Positions 60,273 through 64,000 of a stretch of DNA of 64,000 bases are shown piece by piece. The stretch's first letter is position 1. The number at the start of each line of letters is the position of its first letter. The position numbers were made by a program, and so were the translations under genes. Under the pieces are notes generated by a model. It made no database searches, was not told the DNA's origin, and saw only the letters and a program-made list of their open reading frames with translations. Source of the stretch: Chitinophaga silvisoli (GTDB lineage Bacteria > Bacteroidota > Bacteroidia > Chitinophagales > Chitinophagaceae). The DNA lies in assembly GCF_003412465.1 (NCBI RefSeq), contig NZ_QTJV01000012.1, positions 124,001 to 188,000 of the forward strand. Reading direction: 5' to 3'.

Positions 60273-61055
60273 ATGGCGCTTATTAATTTTAAACTGAAAC
60301 ATCCGGATAGCATTGCTCCCTGGGGAGATGCGCCTGATACCAGCATGGACTGGCTGGGACTTACTGAAGGAGAATATTGGCTGGATTTGAATAAGGCGAT
60401 GCTTTATGAGTATACCAATGACGTGTTGACCGGTGAGGAGGATGCTCGTTATGTAGAATACCCGGTAGCGCGTTTGATAGAAGATTTCTCAGTACTATTT
60501 GAAGCAATAGCAACACTGGTACCGGATGGGTTTTATTCAATTGCAAAGAGTAATCATTACTTGTACCGCTTTTATGGAGCCGTGCAGCAATGGTTGGAGA
60601 AGGTATCTGATGAGGCTACCTATGACAGGTTTGAAAAGGCGATAGAATGGATCTATAGCAGAACGCTGATTGCGATGCATTTGACGGGTGGACCAGGGAT
60701 TAGTTTTTTCAGGAATGGAGATAAGTTGGCGATTGTCTGGAAGGCGGATTACCTGACGGAAAATAATATACCGGTGTGGACGGCGGGAAATGGAGAGATG
60801 GAGATGCCGTATGAAAGTTTTGTAGGGGAAGTGGAAGATTTTGGAGAGCGCTTCTTTAATGCCATGGATATGCAGGTGCAGTTGGCAGCAGCAAAGGATT
60901 GGGGTAGTACTCATATCAATAAGGAGCGCCTGGTACAGGAGCAGCAGGAGAGAAAGACTGCATGGCAGAAGAAGCTGGCTTTGCTAAAAGGTGAGCCTGG
61001 TAAGGCTACGGATTGGGAATTAATAAATAGTCTGATCACTGATATGTTTAGTTGA
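60273..61055 (+). CDS. DUF5984-like protein
   Basis: About 260 aa from the ATG at 60273 (MALINFKLKHPDSIAPWGDA), which removes a 38-residue upstream extension overlapping the sigma gene. Soluble, acidic, no signal peptide. Conserved N-terminal block TSMDWLGLTEGEYWLDLNKA and YEYTNDVL fit DUF5984, a family without assigned function often seen as stand-alone or immunity-like cytosolic proteins. The family assignment is from memory of its pattern and is moderate. It starts 64 bp after the sigma gene and precedes a sensor kinase. Confidence 0.6.
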   Translation: MALINFKLKHPDSIAPWGDAPDTSMDWLGLTEGEYWLDLNKAMLYEYTNDVLTGEEDARYVEYPVARLIEDFSVLFEAIATLVPDGFYSIAKSNHYLYRFYGAVQQWLEKVSDEATYDRFEKAIEWIYSRTLIAMHLTGGPGISFFRNGDKLAIVWKADYLTENNIPVWTAGNGEMEMPYESFVGEVEDFGERFFNAMDMQVQLAAAKDWGSTHINKERLVQEQQERKTAWQKKLALLKGEPGKATDWELINSLITDMFS

Positions 61056-61144
61056 GTTGTAATACCCCGGGTCTCTCATCATCGTTAGTTCATGTAAAAT
61101 GATTGCCTTAATTTACAGATGAACAATTTCAATATTAAGGCTTT

Positions 61145-64000
61145 ATGGAACCTAGTAGCAATGAAGCGTTATGGCAATCTATAATTGATAGCTCGTTGGA
61201 TATTATTCAGGTTTTTGATGCGGTGAGAGATAAGAATGGAGCTATAACGGACTTTACATGGAAGATTCAGAATAGCAAGGGTTTTCAGCAAAACGGGGAT
61301 TTAATTGGAAAACGCCTGCTTCAGCTCAATCCGGCTGTTATTCCCTCTGGTATATTTGCGCGCATGGTGCAGGTGGCGGATACAGGTGTGCCAAACGAGC
61401 AGGAGCAGTATTATTCTTATGAACAATTTGAAGAGCAATGGTTCTATCAGGCTCTTGTAAAGCAGAATGATGGAGTGCTGATGACCACCCGTGATATTAC
61501 AGCACAAAAAAAGGCAAAGCAGGAGATTCTGCGTCTTAAAGATGAGATTGCAAGTAATGCTACTAATAAGTACTATTCTATTTTCAATTCAATCCAGGAA
61601 GGCTTTTGTATTTACGAACTTGTTTATGATGGTTCCGGTACGCCAACAGACCTTCGCTGGATAGAAGTGAACCCTGCTTATGAAAAACATACGGGCCTGA
61701 AAGATGTTGTAGGCAAACTGCATAGTGATTTTTCGATGGAAACGGAAAGTTACTGGCTGGAGGTGTATGACCGGGTGGCTAAAACAGGTGAAGCGGTTCA
61801 TTTTGAAGACTGGCACGAGGCGACCGGGCGTTGGTACAGCTCTTTTTCCTCCCGCATAGGCGGTGAGGGGAGTAAACAGGTAGCAGTTGTGTTTTCAGAC
61901 ATCACCGAGCGCAAACAGCGTGAGCGGCAACAGGAATATTTGCTTAAACTTTCCGATGCCCTGCGCCCGCTTTCCCATGCAAGAGAAATTGAAATCACTG
62001 CCTGCCGTATTCTTGGAGAATGGCTGGGCGTAAATCGTGTATACTTTAACGAAATCCCTGGCAAAGAGGGTATCATCAGGATAGAGAGTCAATATCGGGG
62101 TGCTGGTGCCATCTCCATCGCCGGGGAGTATCCCCTTGAGAAATATAGTTGGTGGGCAGGCACGCTGCGCCGGGGTGAACCTGTGATCATACCAGACCTT
62201 TACCAGGCCGGTTTTGTGCCTCCGGATTTTATAACAGCCATGGAAGGCATACAGGCCTGCTCTCTTGTAACTGTACCCCTTATCAAAGATGAAGAATGGA
62301 TAGGAGCATTGTCTATGACCGATATAATACCGCGGGCCTGGAAAGAGGAGGAAGTGGAATTGGCAGGCGAAACGATGAAGCGGATGTGTGCCTCGGCGGA
62401 ACGCGCACGAGTGGGAGAAGCTTTACGGAAGAGCGAAGAAAAATACCGCACCTTGTTCAATTCGATCGATGAGGGTTTTAGCCTGATTGAACTGATCTTT
62501 GACGAAAACGGAAAGGTCATTGATTATTGGCATAGGGAAGATAACCCGGTGTTTACAAAGATGACGGGGATTAAAGACCCGGTTGGTAAGCGAATGAGTG
62601 AATTGCTGCCCTACGTGGAACCTGCATGGCACCAGATGCTTGAGACGATCTATTACACGGGGGAGTCAATCCGGGTAGAATATCCTGTGCAGGAACTGGG
62701 GCAATGGTTTAGTGCTTATATGTCGAGGATTGGAGGGGATGGTAGTCCGGTGATTGCTTGTATTTATGATGACATCACAGAACGAAAACGCCGGGAACAA
62801 CAACAGGAATATTTATTAAAACTAGGTGATGCACTTCGGCCGCTTTCCGATGCTACAGAAATAGAAGCTGCTGCCTGCAGATTGCTGGGCGAAGAGCTGA
62901 AAGCTGGCCGGGCATTTTATGCCGGAATTAGTGAGGCCGATAATTATGTAAAAGTAAACCAGAATTACCTTAGCGGTGATTCGCCTTCCCTGGCTGGCAT
63001 CCATCCGCTATCCGCTTTTTCCTGGATCCTGCCGCTTTACAAGAAGGGCGAGCCTGTTGTGATTGACGATGTTTACAAAGTTGATTTCATTCCGCCTGAA
63101 TATCTGCCTGCCCTGGAAGTGAGCCAGGTGATTTCCTTTATTCTCATTCCGCTTATTAAGGACAATGTTTTAGTCAGTGCGCTTATCGTCTCGGAATCTG
63201 CTCCCCGCCATTGGAAGGAATATGAAGTGACGCTGCTTGCTGAAACAGCGGCACGGATCTGGGCATCAACAGAGAGAGCTAAATCTGAAGAAATCGTACG
63301 TAGAAGTGAGGAAAAATACAGGACCCTGTTCGAGTCTATGGATGAAGGCTTCGTATTGGCAGAAGTGATTTACAACCACCTTGGGCTACCGGTAGACATT
63401 CTTTACCTGGAAGGTAATCCTGCGGCCACCAGGCTCACGGGGGTTCCGGATTATACCCTGCAGCTGTGGAGTAAAGTGGCCCCGGGCGCAGAAAACTACT
63501 GGCTGGAAATATACGACCGGGTGGTGAAGACAGGCATTTCTGAGCGCCTGGAGCGTTTTATGGCTTTGCATGGACATTGGTATGACTTCTACATTTCTCC
63601 CAAAGCTAATCCAGATGGCGCTCCCCAGGTTACCATTCTCTTTCAGGATATTACGGAAAGGAAACGGGCGGAAGAGGCTTTGCGGGAAAGCGAGCAACAA
63701 TTAAAACGCCTGCTCAAACTGAGGGATGAATTTATAGGTATTGCCAGTCATGAGTTGAAAACGCCTGTAACCAGTATGAAGGTGTATGCCGAAATAGTAG
63801 CCGAAAGGCTGGAGGAGATAGGGAACCAGGATGCCAGCAATTTGCTGTTCCGATTGAATGCACAGATAGACCGGCTGATCATGTTAATCAATAATCTGCT
63901 GGATACAACGAAGATTTCGGAAGGGCAGTTGCGATTAGACCTGGAGGAGATAGACCTGAACGAATTGCTGCGGGATAGGGTGGAGGAAATAAAAAGGACG
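61145..64000 (+). CDS. Multi-PAS/GAF sensor histidine kinase (3' end outside window)
   Basis: Open for 952 codons from the ATG at 61145 to the right edge, without stop. Order: PAS (about 1-125), PAS (about 140-260), GAF (about 265-420), PAS (about 428-545), GAF (about 550-710), PAS (about 720-845), then HisKA from about 850 with the phospho-acceptor His869 in FIGIASHELKTPVTSM. No transmembrane helix is seen, so it is cytosolic. The PAS-GAF pair is duplicated (ERKQRERQQEYLLKLSDALR and ERKRREQQQEYLLKLGDALR). The ATPase domain is beyond the edge. The signal is unknown. Confidence 0.93.
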   Translation, partial: MEPSSNEALWQSIIDSSLDIIQVFDAVRDKNGAITDFTWKIQNSKGFQQNGDLIGKRLLQLNPAVIPSGIFARMVQVADTGVPNEQEQYYSYEQFEEQWFYQALVKQNDGVLMTTRDITAQKKAKQEILRLKDEIASNATNKYYSIFNSIQEGFCIYELVYDGSGTPTDLRWIEVNPAYEKHTGLKDVVGKLHSDFSMETESYWLEVYDRVAKTGEAVHFEDWHEATGRWYSSFSSRIGGEGSKQVAVVFSDITERKQRERQQEYLLKLSDALRPLSHAREIEITACRILGEWLGVNRVYFNEIPGKEGIIRIESQYRGAGAISIAGEYPLEKYSWWAGTLRRGEPVIIPDLYQAGFVPPDFITAMEGIQACSLVTVPLIKDEEWIGALSMTDIIPRAWKEEEVELAGETMKRMCASAERARVGEALRKSEEKYRTLFNSIDEGFSLIELIFDENGKVIDYWHREDNPVFTKMTGIKDPVGKRMSELLPYVEPAWHQMLETIYYTGESIRVEYPVQELGQWFSAYMSRIGGDGSPVIACIYDDITERKRREQQQEYLLKLGDALRPLSDATEIEAAACRLLGEELKAGRAFYAGISEADNYVKVNQNYLSGDSPSLAGIHPLSAFSWILPLYKKGEPVVIDDVYKVDFIPPEYLPALEVSQVISFILIPLIKDNVLVSALIVSESAPRHWKEYEVTLLAETAARIWASTERAKSEEIVRRSEEKYRTLFESMDEGFVLAEVIYNHLGLPVDILYLEGNPAATRLTGVPDYTLQLWSKVAPGAENYWLEIYDRVVKTGISERLERFMALHGHWYDFYISPKANPDGAPQVTILFQDITERKRAEEALRESEQQLKRLLKLRDEFIGIASHELKTPVTSMKVYAEIVAERLEEIGNQDASNLLFRLNAQIDRLIMLINNLLDTTKISEGQLRLDLEEIDLNELLRDRVEEIKRT

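Noticed and set aside
1..64000. tRNA/rRNA genes, CRISPR arrays, insertion sequences or prophage
   Set aside because: No transposase, integrase, phage structural gene, spaced identical repeats or tRNA-like cloverleaf was recognised on reading; a covariance scan was not possible.

Overview
The window is a chromosomal segment from a Bacteroidota bacterium, most likely a Chitinophaga-like member of the Chitinophagaceae. The evidence is SusC/SusD pairs with STN-type receptors and ECF sigma/FecR partners, families largely confined to this phylum (DUF4421, DUF4959/DUF5000, DUF4998/DUF5013, GxGYxYP), many Sec and lipoprotein signals, very few Shine-Dalgarno sites, and promoters of the TTTG-N19-TAnnTTTG type. 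No rRNA, tRNA, insertion sequence, phage or CRISPR array was recognised.

Region 1 (1-7.0 kb) is a glycan-uptake locus cut by the left edge: SusD (partial), SusC with STN domain and FecR anti-sigma on the minus strand, and a divergent ECF sigma factor. Region 2 (7.4-13 kb) holds a GH127-type enzyme, an RluE-like pseudouridine synthase and a GH20-PA14 hexosaminidase. Region 3 (13-24.4 kb) is housekeeping and orphan genes: START-domain protein, paired membrane proteins, DUF4421, amine oxidase, Rof, GDSL lipoprotein, YqgE, NmrA-like protein and an AraC regulator. It also contains three decayed genes: an esterase tail, a macro-domain remnant and a shortened Ntn hydrolase. Region 4 (24.7-31 kb) has a GxGYxYP protein, small secreted proteins, a tandem array of about 64-bp hairpin repeats, a RibD-like reductase, an ECF sigma/membrane protein pair and a HAD phosphatase.

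Region 5 (31-40.8 kb) is a second complete SusC/SusD operon with two surface lipoproteins (DUF4959/5126/5000 and DUF4998/5013), read away from its ECF sigma/FecR pair. No carbohydrate-active enzyme lies inside the operon.

Region 6 (40.9-51 kb) is the most interesting part. A GltD-like flavoprotein with extra ferredoxin clusters precedes a single-chain pyruvate:ferredoxin oxidoreductase. About 1.3 kb further on is a tightly coupled six-gene operon: DGC zinc protein, hemerythrin, DUF1858/DUF2249 protein, heme-copper-oxidase-like membrane protein, DUF59 Fe-S protein and an Fe-S-type Rrf2 regulator. FNR-like dyads (TGAY-N4-RTCA) lie upstream of both operons, one at the first and two spaced by 22 bp at the second. 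This suggests one oxygen- or NO-responsive regulon.

Region 7 (51-64 kb) has secreted proteins of unknown function, a CPBP protease, a Crp-like regulator, an alpha/beta hydrolase with a terminal frameshift coupled to an NTF2-like protein, a YCII + ECF42-type sigma pair, a DUF5984-like protein, and a multi-PAS/GAF histidine kinase that runs off the right edge.
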